A program made the translations under genes and the position numbers. A stretch of DNA of 16,483 nt from Clostridiales bacterium UBA3680 (GTDB lineage: Bacteria; Bacillota; Clostridia; Lachnospirales; CAG-274), in the NCBI GenBank assembly GCA_002372875.1, contig DFJD01000113.1, forward strand, positions 1-16,483, in the 5' to 3' direction. Each line of letters begins with the position of its first letter. Within the stretch, counting starts at the first letter, position 1. The notes below the pieces were generated by a model. That model searched no databases. It had not been told where the DNA came from and saw only the letters and a list, made by a program, of their open reading frames with translations. Below, piece by piece: positions 6,392 to 13,697 of this stretch.

Positions 6392-7867
6392 ATGCAGTTT
6401 ATCAAAATAAACGATAATGACAACGTAATGGTGGCACTTGAAGACATTTCCAAAGGACAGGTCGTTAACGGCATAACAGTGCTTGAAAATGTACCCAGAG
6501 GCCATAAAATTGCACTTGTGGATATACCCGAAAATGAAAATGTCATAAAGTACGGTTATCCCATAGGTCATGCAACAAAGCTTATAAAGGCGGGCGAATG
6601 GGTACATACCCAAAATGTGCACACCAATTTAAGCTCTACTCTCGAATATACCTATGAGCCCAAACTTAACAACATTCCCGTAATAAGAAAAGAAACATTT
6701 ATGGGTTATGTAAGAGAAAACGGCGAAGTTGGTATCCGTAATGAGATTTGGGTAGTAAATACCGTCGGTTGTGTTAACGGCGTATCAAATGCCATTGTTG
6801 CCAAGGCAAATGAACTCTACGGCGACAAAGTAGACGGAATTTACAACTTTGTTCATCCCTACGGATGTTCACAGCTCGGAGAGGACCATGAAAACACACA
6901 GAAGCTTCTTGCAGGTATGGTAAGACATCCCAATGCGGCAGGTGTTCTCGTGCTCAGCTTAGGTTGTGAAAACAATAATCTCGGTGAGTTTACAAAGGTT
7001 CTTCAAAAGGACGGCTATGATACAAAGAGAGTAAAATTTCTTGTTATTCAGGAAAGTAAGGACGAGATCGCCGATGCAATGGAAAAGATCGGTGAGCTTG
7101 TTGAATATGCACAAACATTCAAAAGAGAGGAATGTCCCGCATCAAAGCTTGTTATAGGTCTTAAATGCGGAGGTTCCGATGGTCTTTCGGGCATTACGGC
7201 CAACCCTCTTGTAGGAAGAATTTCCGACATTATGGTGGCTAACGGAGGCAAAACGGTGCTTTCCGAGGTTCCGGAGATGTTCGGTGCCGAAACCATGCTT
7301 ATGGCAAGATGTGTTAACGAAGAACTTTTTCATAAAACCGTCGACCTTGTAAACAACTTCAAAGAGTATTATATAAGTCACGGTGAGCCTGTGGGAGAAA
7401 ATCCTTCCCCCGGTAACAAAAAGGGCGGACTTACCACCAACGAGGACAAGTCTTTGGGCTGTACTCAAAAGGGCGGAACTTCAAATGTGGAAGATGTTCT
7501 TCTTTACGGAGAAAAGGTGAAAAAACAAGGCCTTAGCCTTCTTCAGGGCCCCGGCAACGACATTGTTGCCATAAGCGGCATGATGGCATCGGGCTGTCAT
7601 CTTGTGCTTTTTACAACAGGCAGAGGAACTCCCGTCGGTTCGGCTGTTCCCACCGTAAAAATATCCACCAACACACCCTTATATGAAAATCATCCCAAAT
7701 GGATCGATTGGAATGCGGGCAGACTTGTTGAGGACAAACAAATGGATGAATATTCCGAGGAGTTCTTCAAATACATTTTAGATGTAGCATCGGGAAAGAT
7801 CAAAACAAGAAATGAAATTAACGGCTACAGAGAAATAGCTATATTTAAAAACGGTGTTACCCTGTAA
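6392..7867 (+). CDS. uxaA: Altronate dehydratase
   Basis: A 491-residue cytoplasmic enzyme that dehydrates D-altronate to 2-keto-3-deoxygluconate. The family is metal (iron) dependent. The N-terminal SAF domain covers about residues 1-80 (PRGHKIA at 35-41, YGYPIGHAT at 54-62). From about residue 103 the large GD_AH catalytic domain follows, with HPYGCSQLGEDH (155-166) and the family segment GLKCGGSDGLSG. The start at 6392 follows GGAGG (6380-6384); an upstream in-frame start at 6329 would run through the intercistronic hairpin and lacks a ribosome site. It sits between uxaB and uxaC, as expected for one pathway. Confidence 0.92.
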   Translation: MQFIKINDNDNVMVALEDISKGQVVNGITVLENVPRGHKIALVDIPENENVIKYGYPIGHATKLIKAGEWVHTQNVHTNLSSTLEYTYEPKLNNIPVIRKETFMGYVRENGEVGIRNEIWVVNTVGCVNGVSNAIVAKANELYGDKVDGIYNFVHPYGCSQLGEDHENTQKLLAGMVRHPNAAGVLVLSLGCENNNLGEFTKVLQKDGYDTKRVKFLVIQESKDEIADAMEKIGELVEYAQTFKREECPASKLVIGLKCGGSDGLSGITANPLVGRISDIMVANGGKTVLSEVPEMFGAETMLMARCVNEELFHKTVDLVNNFKEYYISHGEPVGENPSPGNKKGGLTTNEDKSLGCTQKGGTSNVEDVLLYGEKVKKQGLSLLQGPGNDIVAISGMMASGCHLVLFTTGRGTPVGSAVPTVKISTNTPLYENHPKWIDWNAGRLVEDKQMDEYSEEFFKYILDVASGKIKTRNEINGYREIAIFKNGVTL

Positions 7868-7892
7868 TACCTTAAACGGAGGAAATTAAAAA

Positions 7893-9296
7893 ATGGGTTT
7901 TATTGATGAAAACTTCATGCTCTATAACGAAACAGCAAAAAAACTCTTTAACGAGTATGCAAAAAATGAGCCTATATATGACTTTCACTGTCATTTAAGC
8001 CCTAAGGAAATATACGAGAACAAAAACTTTGAAGATATTTCCGATGTTTGGCTCGGAGGCGACCACTATAAATGGAGAGCTATGCGTTCGCTCGGTATTC
8101 CCGAAGAGGAGATTACCGGTAAGAATGCCGATAAGCTCAACAAATTCGTTAAATGGGCAGAAACTATTCAATATGCTATAGGTAACCCTTTATATCACTG
8201 GACACACCTTGAGCTTCAAAGATACTTCGGCATTTATGAGCCCCTCACAAAGGATAATGCCGTTGAAATTCATGATAAGATAAACGCAATGCTTTCAAAA
8301 CCCGAATTTAAGGTTCGTGAGCTTATCAAAAGGTCTAACGTTGCGGCTATAAACACAACCGACGACCCTGCGGATTCTCTTGAATATCATAAGCTTATCG
8401 CTGAAGATGAAAAAGATTTCAAGGTTTATCCCGCATGGAGACCCGATAAGGCACTTAATATCGATTCTCCCGCCTATGCCGATTACATTAAAACTCTCGG
8501 CGATACCGAAAATACACAGATAAAGACTTTTGCTGACCTTAAGCAAGTTCTTCTTAAGAGAATGGATCTTTTCGATTCCTTAGGCTGTCGTGCTTCCGAC
8601 CATGCATTCACTTACGTTCCTTGCCGTGTTGCAAAGGAAAGTGAAGTTGATGCAGCCATCGCTCTTGCATTAAGTGGTCAAAAGCCTACCGTAGAGCAGG
8701 TTGAAGCATATAAAACCGCTCTTATGCTCTTCTTGGGTACAGAGTACACAAAGAGAGACTGGGCAATGGAGCTTCATATCAACATTAAAAGAGACAACAA
8801 CAAGAAGATGTTTGAAAAAATGGGACCCGATACCGGTTTTGACTGTATAGGAGACTGGTCTACAGCAGAGGGACTTACAAACCTTCTTGACCTTCTCAAC
8901 TACAACGATGCTCTTCCGAAGACCATAATTTTTGCGGGTAACCCTGCAGATAACCAGGTGTTCGGAACAATTCTCGGTTGTTTCCAGGGAACCGAAGCTC
9001 AATCAAAGATACAGTTCGGTACAGCTTGGTGGTTCAACGATAACAGAGACGGTATGGAGGCTCAAATCAAAACACTCGGTAACCTTGGAGTGCTTGGTAA
9101 ATTTATAGGTATGCTTACAGATTCAAGAAGCTTTTTATCCTATCCTCGTCATGAATATTTCAGAAGAATACTTTGCAATATTTTCGGCGAGTGGGTTGAA
9201 AAGGGTGAGTATGCCGGAGACATAGAATTTGTCGGTAAACTTGTTTCCGATATTTGCTATGGAAATGCCGCAAGATACTTTAATTTGGAAAAATAA
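7893..9296 (+). CDS. uxaC: Uronate isomerase
   Basis: A 467-residue member of the amidohydrolase superfamily, close to the usual length of about 470. It isomerises D-galacturonate to D-tagaturonate and D-glucuronate to D-fructuronate, the entry step of the pathway. The N-terminal YDFHCHLSP has the metal-site H-x-H pair at His32 and His34, followed by the family's DVWLGGDHYKWRAMR. Its start lies 25 bp after the uxaA stop with ACGGAGG at a normal distance, so the two are translated from one transcript. An intrinsic terminator follows the stop. Confidence 0.93.
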   Translation: MGFIDENFMLYNETAKKLFNEYAKNEPIYDFHCHLSPKEIYENKNFEDISDVWLGGDHYKWRAMRSLGIPEEEITGKNADKLNKFVKWAETIQYAIGNPLYHWTHLELQRYFGIYEPLTKDNAVEIHDKINAMLSKPEFKVRELIKRSNVAAINTTDDPADSLEYHKLIAEDEKDFKVYPAWRPDKALNIDSPAYADYIKTLGDTENTQIKTFADLKQVLLKRMDLFDSLGCRASDHAFTYVPCRVAKESEVDAAIALALSGQKPTVEQVEAYKTALMLFLGTEYTKRDWAMELHINIKRDNNKKMFEKMGPDTGFDCIGDWSTAEGLTNLLDLLNYNDALPKTIIFAGNPADNQVFGTILGCFQGTEAQSKIQFGTAWWFNDNRDGMEAQIKTLGNLGVLGKFIGMLTDSRSFLSYPRHEYFRRILCNIFGEWVEKGEYAGDIEFVGKLVSDICYGNAARYFNLEK

Positions 9297-9305
9297 TTTT
9301 TTTAG

Positions 9306-9335
9306 CGCTCCGTCAAAAAAATGTCGGAGCGTTTT
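9306..9335 (+). terminator. Intrinsic terminator of the uxaBAC operon
   Basis: cgctccg (9306-9312) pairs with cggagcg (9325-9331), extendable past one mismatch, and is followed by TTTT (9332-9335). It starts ten bases after the uxaC stop and separates the uronate operon from uvrC. Confidence 0.8.
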
Positions 9336-9386
9336 CTGTAATAATATACAGGAGAGGTTTTCTCTGCTGTTTTCGGAGTGTGACAT

Positions 9387-11246
9387 ATGTTTAACATACA
9401 GGAAGAATTAAAACGCTTGCCCGATGAACCGGGAGTGTACATAATGAAAAATGAAAAGGATGAGATAATATATGTCGGAAAGGCTAAGATCCTGAAAAAC
9501 AGAGTAAGACAATATTTTCACAATTCCGCCGACCATACTCTAAAGGTAAAAACAATGGTATCCCATATCGCGTCCTTTGAGTATATCGTTACCGCTTCGG
9601 AAAGGGAAGCGCTTATCCTTGAAAATAATCTTATTAAAAAGCATACTCCGAGATACAATATCCTCCTTAAGGACGATAAAACCTATCCCTACATTAAAAT
9701 AACCGTAAATGAAGATTTTCCGCGAATTTTCATAACCCGTAAGCATATTAAAGACAAGGCAAAATATTTCGGTCCTTTTACAAACTCCACAGCCCTTAAA
9801 GAAGATGTGCGTCTTGTACACGATATATGGCAAATCAGAGATTGTACCATGAAAATTGACGAGGGCGCAAAAAAAATAAAACCCTGCCTAAACTACCATA
9901 TAGGAAAATGTTCCGCTCCCTGTGCAGGGCTTATTTCAAAAGAAAAATACGGTACCGTTATAGACAGTGCCATTAAGCTCTTATCGGGTAAGACCGATGA
10001 TATAAAAAAAGAGCTCACGGAAAAAATGTTTGAATTCTCGAAAGATATGGAGTATGAAAAAGCCGCAAAATACCGCGACCTTATAAAAAATCTTGATATG
10101 CTCAAAGAAAAGCAGGTAATAGATAATCTTCATAACGATGAAAGAGATGTTATCGGTTTTTCAAGACGAGGAGAAAATACGGTTTTTCAAGTATTTTTTA
10201 TACGAGGCGGAAAAATATCGGGAAGAGAACACTTCCTTCTTGACAATTGCGAGGAAATACCCGATGATGAATTGATGCAAAGCTTTCTTCAGCAGTTTTA
10301 TTCGGGAACACCCTATATACCCAAGGAAATTATTCTTCAATGCGATATTACGGGGTTTGATCTTATTTCGGGGTGGCTTTCCGAAATAAAGGGGCAAAGG
10401 GTAAATATTCTTATGCCCGTAAAAGGAGAAAGAAAGCTTCTTGCGGATATGGCGGCAAACAATGCGCTTATTGCCATGGATAGACTCGGAATAAATGCCA
10501 TGAGGGAACATAAAAGAACATTGGGCGCTCTTAATGAGATAAAAGAGGCATTGGGAGTGGACTTTGATCTAAAACGAATAGAAAGCTACGATATTTCCCA
10601 TACGGGGGGAGTTGAAACCGTTGCATCAATGGTGGTTTTTGAAAACGGCGTACCCAAAAAAAGCGATTACAGAAAATTTAAGATAAAAACCGTTGAAGGC
10701 CCCGACGATTATGCAAGTATGTACGAGGTCATTACAAGGCGTTTTCAGCGATATATTTCGGAAACTGAAACGTCACCCGAAAAAACAAGTTTTTCAAAGC
10801 TGCCCGATCTAATAATGCTTGACGGAGGAAAAGGGCAGATAACCGTGGTTAAACAAGCCCTTGAACAAATAGGTATAAATGTGCCGATATCGGGTATGGT
10901 GAAAGATGATAAACACAGAACAAGGGCTTTGCTTTTCAACGATGAAGAAAAAAGTATGAAAACTTCCTCGGAGGGCTTTAAGCTTGTAACGCGTATACAA
11001 GATGAGGTTCACCGTTTCGCAATAGAATATCACAGAAAATTGAGACAAAAAAGGCAGACAAGAAGTGTTCTTGATGAGATCTCGGGCATAGGTCCGACAA
11101 GAAAAAAAGCTTTGATGGAACACTTCAAAGATATAAATAACATAAAACAAGCCGATATACAGCAGTTAAAACAAGTAAGCGGAATGAATGAAGCGGCTGC
11201 AATATCGGTATATGAATATTTTCACGGAGTATTGAAAGGACAGTAA
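9387..11246 (+). CDS. uvrC: Excinuclease ABC subunit C
   Basis: A 619-residue nucleotide excision repair nuclease that makes both incisions beside a lesion after UvrB is loaded. The domains are complete and in order. The GIY-YIG nuclease is at 14-92 (GVYIM, YVGKAKILKNRVRQYF). A four-cysteine set at 153, 167, 175 and 179 has the spacing of the UvrC iron-sulfur cluster. The UVR domain is near 207-240 (EYEKAAKYRDLI). The RNase H-like nuclease has Asp402 in ESYDISH, Asp479 in LDGGKGQ and His542 in DEVHRFA. Helix-hairpin-helix motifs lie at about 560-615. GGAG precedes the start by eight bases. It heads a closely packed run of genes. Confidence 0.97.
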   Translation: MFNIQEELKRLPDEPGVYIMKNEKDEIIYVGKAKILKNRVRQYFHNSADHTLKVKTMVSHIASFEYIVTASEREALILENNLIKKHTPRYNILLKDDKTYPYIKITVNEDFPRIFITRKHIKDKAKYFGPFTNSTALKEDVRLVHDIWQIRDCTMKIDEGAKKIKPCLNYHIGKCSAPCAGLISKEKYGTVIDSAIKLLSGKTDDIKKELTEKMFEFSKDMEYEKAAKYRDLIKNLDMLKEKQVIDNLHNDERDVIGFSRRGENTVFQVFFIRGGKISGREHFLLDNCEEIPDDELMQSFLQQFYSGTPYIPKEIILQCDITGFDLISGWLSEIKGQRVNILMPVKGERKLLADMAANNALIAMDRLGINAMREHKRTLGALNEIKEALGVDFDLKRIESYDISHTGGVETVASMVVFENGVPKKSDYRKFKIKTVEGPDDYASMYEVITRRFQRYISETETSPEKTSFSKLPDLIMLDGGKGQITVVKQALEQIGINVPISGMVKDDKHRTRALLFNDEEKSMKTSSEGFKLVTRIQDEVHRFAIEYHRKLRQKRQTRSVLDEISGIGPTRKKALMEHFKDINNIKQADIQQLKQVSGMNEAAAISVYEYFHGVLKGQ

Positions 11247-11249
11247 CAG

Positions 11250-11807
11250 ATGAAGTTTAAAGGATTGGAAAAAATTCTTGAAGGCAGCTTTATAACAAGA
11301 TACAATTTAACATACGAAACAGAAAGCGGAAAAGAAAAAATATATGAAATAATCAGCCGCGATAAAAACATCGGTAATTTTTCCGAACTGTCCGAAAGAC
11401 TTCCCGATGCTGTTGTAATAATAATGCACAATGAAAACAGAGATAAAATACTTTTAAATAAAGAATTCAGGATGGCGGTCGGGAAATGGGTATATAATTT
11501 CCCCGCAGGACTTATAGACGAGGGAGAGGATTTTAAGCAGGCGGCAAAAAGAGAACTGTTTGAGGAAACCGGACTCTTCCTTGATAAAATAGAAGAAATA
11601 TGGCATTCGAGTTTTTCTTCTATAGGTTTTTCAAATGAGCAAAATGTATGTGTTGAAGGTGTTGCAAAGGGAGAAATAAGAAAAAGCGACTCGGAGCTTG
11701 AGGAGATAAAGGCGGCTTGGTATACGAAAGACGAAGTAAAACAGCTGCTCAAAACGGAAATGTTTGCCGCAAGAACTCAGGCATATTGTCAGCTTTGGGT
11801 AAGATAA
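11250..11807 (+). CDS. NUDIX hydrolase (ADP-ribose pyrophosphatase-like)
   Basis: A 185-residue cytoplasmic hydrolase of nucleoside diphosphates linked to another group. The Nudix box is complete: Gly87, five residues, Glu93, seven residues, then RELFEETGL at 101-109, matching Gx5Ex7REUxEExGU. The preceding VYNFPAGLID and overall layout resemble ADP-sugar (ADP-ribose) pyrophosphatases, but the substrate is not certain. The start is 3 bp after the uvrC stop and its ribosome site (AAAGGA) lies inside the end of uvrC, so the two are probably translationally coupled. Confidence 0.9.
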   Translation: MKFKGLEKILEGSFITRYNLTYETESGKEKIYEIISRDKNIGNFSELSERLPDAVVIIMHNENRDKILLNKEFRMAVGKWVYNFPAGLIDEGEDFKQAAKRELFEETGLFLDKIEEIWHSSFSSIGFSNEQNVCVEGVAKGEIRKSDSELEEIKAAWYTKDEVKQLLKTEMFAARTQAYCQLWVR

Positions 11808-11841
11808 TACAATGATCCACCCTACCAAAGGAATGAGAACA

Positions 11842-12321
11842 ATGAACAACAATAATACCGAAATAGAAAGAAAATTTCTTGTTGAAAGTATTCCTTTCGA
11901 CCTTGATGCCTTTAAATGTCATACTATAGAACAAGGGTATATAAGCACCGACCCAACCATAAGGATAAGAAAAAAAGACAATGAATATATCCTTACGGTC
12001 AAGGGTGCGGGTCTTATTGAAAGAAAAGAGTACGAGCTTGATTTGACAAAAGAGCAGTTTGAAAAGCTCCTAAAAAAAGTTGAAAGCAGTATAATAAAAA
12101 AGAAAAGATATTTAATACCTCTAAGCGGAGAGTTGACAGCCGAGCTTGATATATATGACGGGTATTTGAGCGGCTTTATGAATGTTGAGGTGGAATTTCC
12201 CTCCCTGAAAGAAGCGTTGTTGTTTGAACCTCCCGCATGGTTTTCACGGGAACTGACCGAGGATAAACGTTATACCAACGGTTCTCTTGCCTACAACGGA
12301 CTGCCCAAGGAGGAAAAATGA
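11842..12321 (+). CDS. CYTH-domain triphosphate tunnel enzyme-like protein
   Basis: A 159-residue protein. The N-terminal ExExK signature is EIERK (Glu7, Glu9, Lys11). Charged strands typical of the beta-barrel tunnel follow: RIRKK (41-45), LTVKG (51-55), KKKRY (86-90), ELD (101-103) and NVEVEF (114-119). CYTH proteins hydrolyse inorganic triphosphate or thiamine triphosphate, or act as CyaB-like adenylate cyclases; the activity here cannot be assigned. The start at 11842 is preferred over 11812 because AAAGGA sits nine bases before it, whereas the upstream ATG has only a weak site and would add ten non-conserved residues. It overlaps the next gene by 4 bp. Confidence 0.88.
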   Translation: MNNNNTEIERKFLVESIPFDLDAFKCHTIEQGYISTDPTIRIRKKDNEYILTVKGAGLIERKEYELDLTKEQFEKLLKKVESSIIKKKRYLIPLSGELTAELDIYDGYLSGFMNVEVEFPSLKEALLFEPPAWFSRELTEDKRYTNGSLAYNGLPKEEK

Positions 12322-13028
12322 AGAATAACGGTTTTCTTGAATGTGAAAAAGAATATGTTTATTTGATACTTATTTTTGTTGCTGGCTTTTTCGGAGCATA
12401 TACCTATGTGTTAAAAGGCGGAGTGTTTTGTAATGCACAAACAGGCAACCTTGTTTACATGGCAATAAGCATAGGTAAGGGAGATTTTATAAAAACACTG
12501 TATTATTTTCTTCCCTTTCTTTCGTATCTGTTCGGTACCATCATTTCCGAAATATTGCCGGGAGTAACAAAAAGGACGTTTTCACTGCGTTGGGACAGTA
12601 TACTTGTTCTGATAGAAATATTAGCCGCTCTTATTGTCGGTTTTCTTCCGGATAATGTACCCGTTCAGCTTTCACAGATAATAATTGCTTTTGTTTGTTC
12701 AATGCAATATAACACCTTCCGTCAAAGTGAAGGCATACCCATGGCAACCACTTTCTGTACAAACCATGTTCGACAATTCGGGATATATATTGCAAAGTCA
12801 ATAAAACACAAAGAAAAATCGGACTACTTAAAAAGGGTATTAAAGCATCTTAAAATGCTTACGGCATTTGTTCTCGGAGGCAGCATATCCACCTTGACAG
12901 GGAGCATTTTTAGAGACAGAACAATACTTTTTGCCATACTTCCATTAGGCTTTTTGTTCGGAAGACTGCTGTATGCCGACCTTGTAAGCGAAAAAAATAT
13001 ACTTGAAAGGAAACCATCGGGTCATTAA
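12318..13028 (+). CDS. DUF1275 (YoaK-like) membrane protein
   Basis: A 236-residue integral membrane protein with about six hydrophobic segments (roughly 13-33, 40-52, 60-80, 94-112, 117-130 and 180-220). The family features are visible: GAYTYVLKGGVFCNAQTGNLV near 26-46 and SMQYNTF...TTFCTNHVR near 128-152. DUF1275 proteins have no firmly established function. The ATG overlaps the CYTH stop as ATGA and has AAGGAGG four bases before it, so the two genes are coupled. Confidence 0.88.
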   Translation: MKNNGFLECEKEYVYLILIFVAGFFGAYTYVLKGGVFCNAQTGNLVYMAISIGKGDFIKTLYYFLPFLSYLFGTIISEILPGVTKRTFSLRWDSILVLIEILAALIVGFLPDNVPVQLSQIIIAFVCSMQYNTFRQSEGIPMATTFCTNHVRQFGIYIAKSIKHKEKSDYLKRVLKHLKMLTAFVLGGSISTLTGSIFRDRTILFAILPLGFLFGRLLYADLVSEKNILERKPSGH

Positions 13029-13029
13029 A

Positions 13030-13650
13030 ATGTTCGATAATTATATATTTGACCTTGACGGCACACTTTGGAATGCCGTGTCGATAATAAAAGAAACTTG
13101 GAATATTATCCTTAACGATTATAACAGCGAGTTGCGTCCCGAAATAACAGAAGAAGAATTAGGGTCGTGTATGGGATTGCAGCTGCACGAAATAAGTCAA
13201 AGGCTATTTCCCATGCTCGATAAAAAAGAACAAAAATTTCTTATGGACAGCTGCTGTCGCCTTGAAAATCAAATGCTTGCAAAACACGGCGGTCGTTTGT
13301 ATGAAGGCACCATGGAAACACTTGAAAAACTAAAAAAGCGAGCCGAACTTTTTATCGTTTCCAACTGTCAATGCGGTTACATCGAAGCCTTTTTTGAGGG
13401 AAACAAAACGGGAAGCTTTTTCTCGGACTTTGAATGTGCAGGCAACACGGGTATGGGAAAGGCAGAAAACATTGAGCTGATAATCAAAAGAAATAACCTT
13501 AAGAACTGTGTTTATATAGGCGATACCGAAGGTGACAGACAAGGAGCTGTCGGTGCGAAGATACCCTTTATATATGCCGCTTACGGTTTCGGAACGGTAA
13601 AACAGTACGATTACAGGATAGATAAATTTTCTGAGCTTGTAAACCTTTAA
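13030..13650 (+). CDS. HAD-superfamily phosphatase (phosphoglycolate phosphatase-like)
   Basis: A 206-residue hydrolase. Motif I is FDLDGT with Asp8 (nucleophile) and Asp10, motif II is IVSNC with Ser111, the motif III lysine is Lys144 in GKAEN, and motif IV is YIGDTEGDR with Asp165 and Asp169. A helical cap lies between motifs I and II. This is the Gph/pyrophosphatase-type subfamily; the substrate is unknown. The start at 13030 begins one base after the previous stop and places motif I at the usual position. A TTG start at 13003 is possible but adds nine non-family residues. No strong ribosome site lies directly before 13030, so translation probably depends on coupling. Confidence 0.9.
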   Translation: MFDNYIFDLDGTLWNAVSIIKETWNIILNDYNSELRPEITEEELGSCMGLQLHEISQRLFPMLDKKEQKFLMDSCCRLENQMLAKHGGRLYEGTMETLEKLKKRAELFIVSNCQCGYIEAFFEGNKTGSFFSDFECAGNTGMGKAENIELIIKRNNLKNCVYIGDTEGDRQGAVGAKIPFIYAAYGFGTVKQYDYRIDKFSELVNL

Positions 13651-13697
13651 TAATTTTACAGCTTTCTCTTAAGATCTGTTCAAAAGGAGATGATTGT

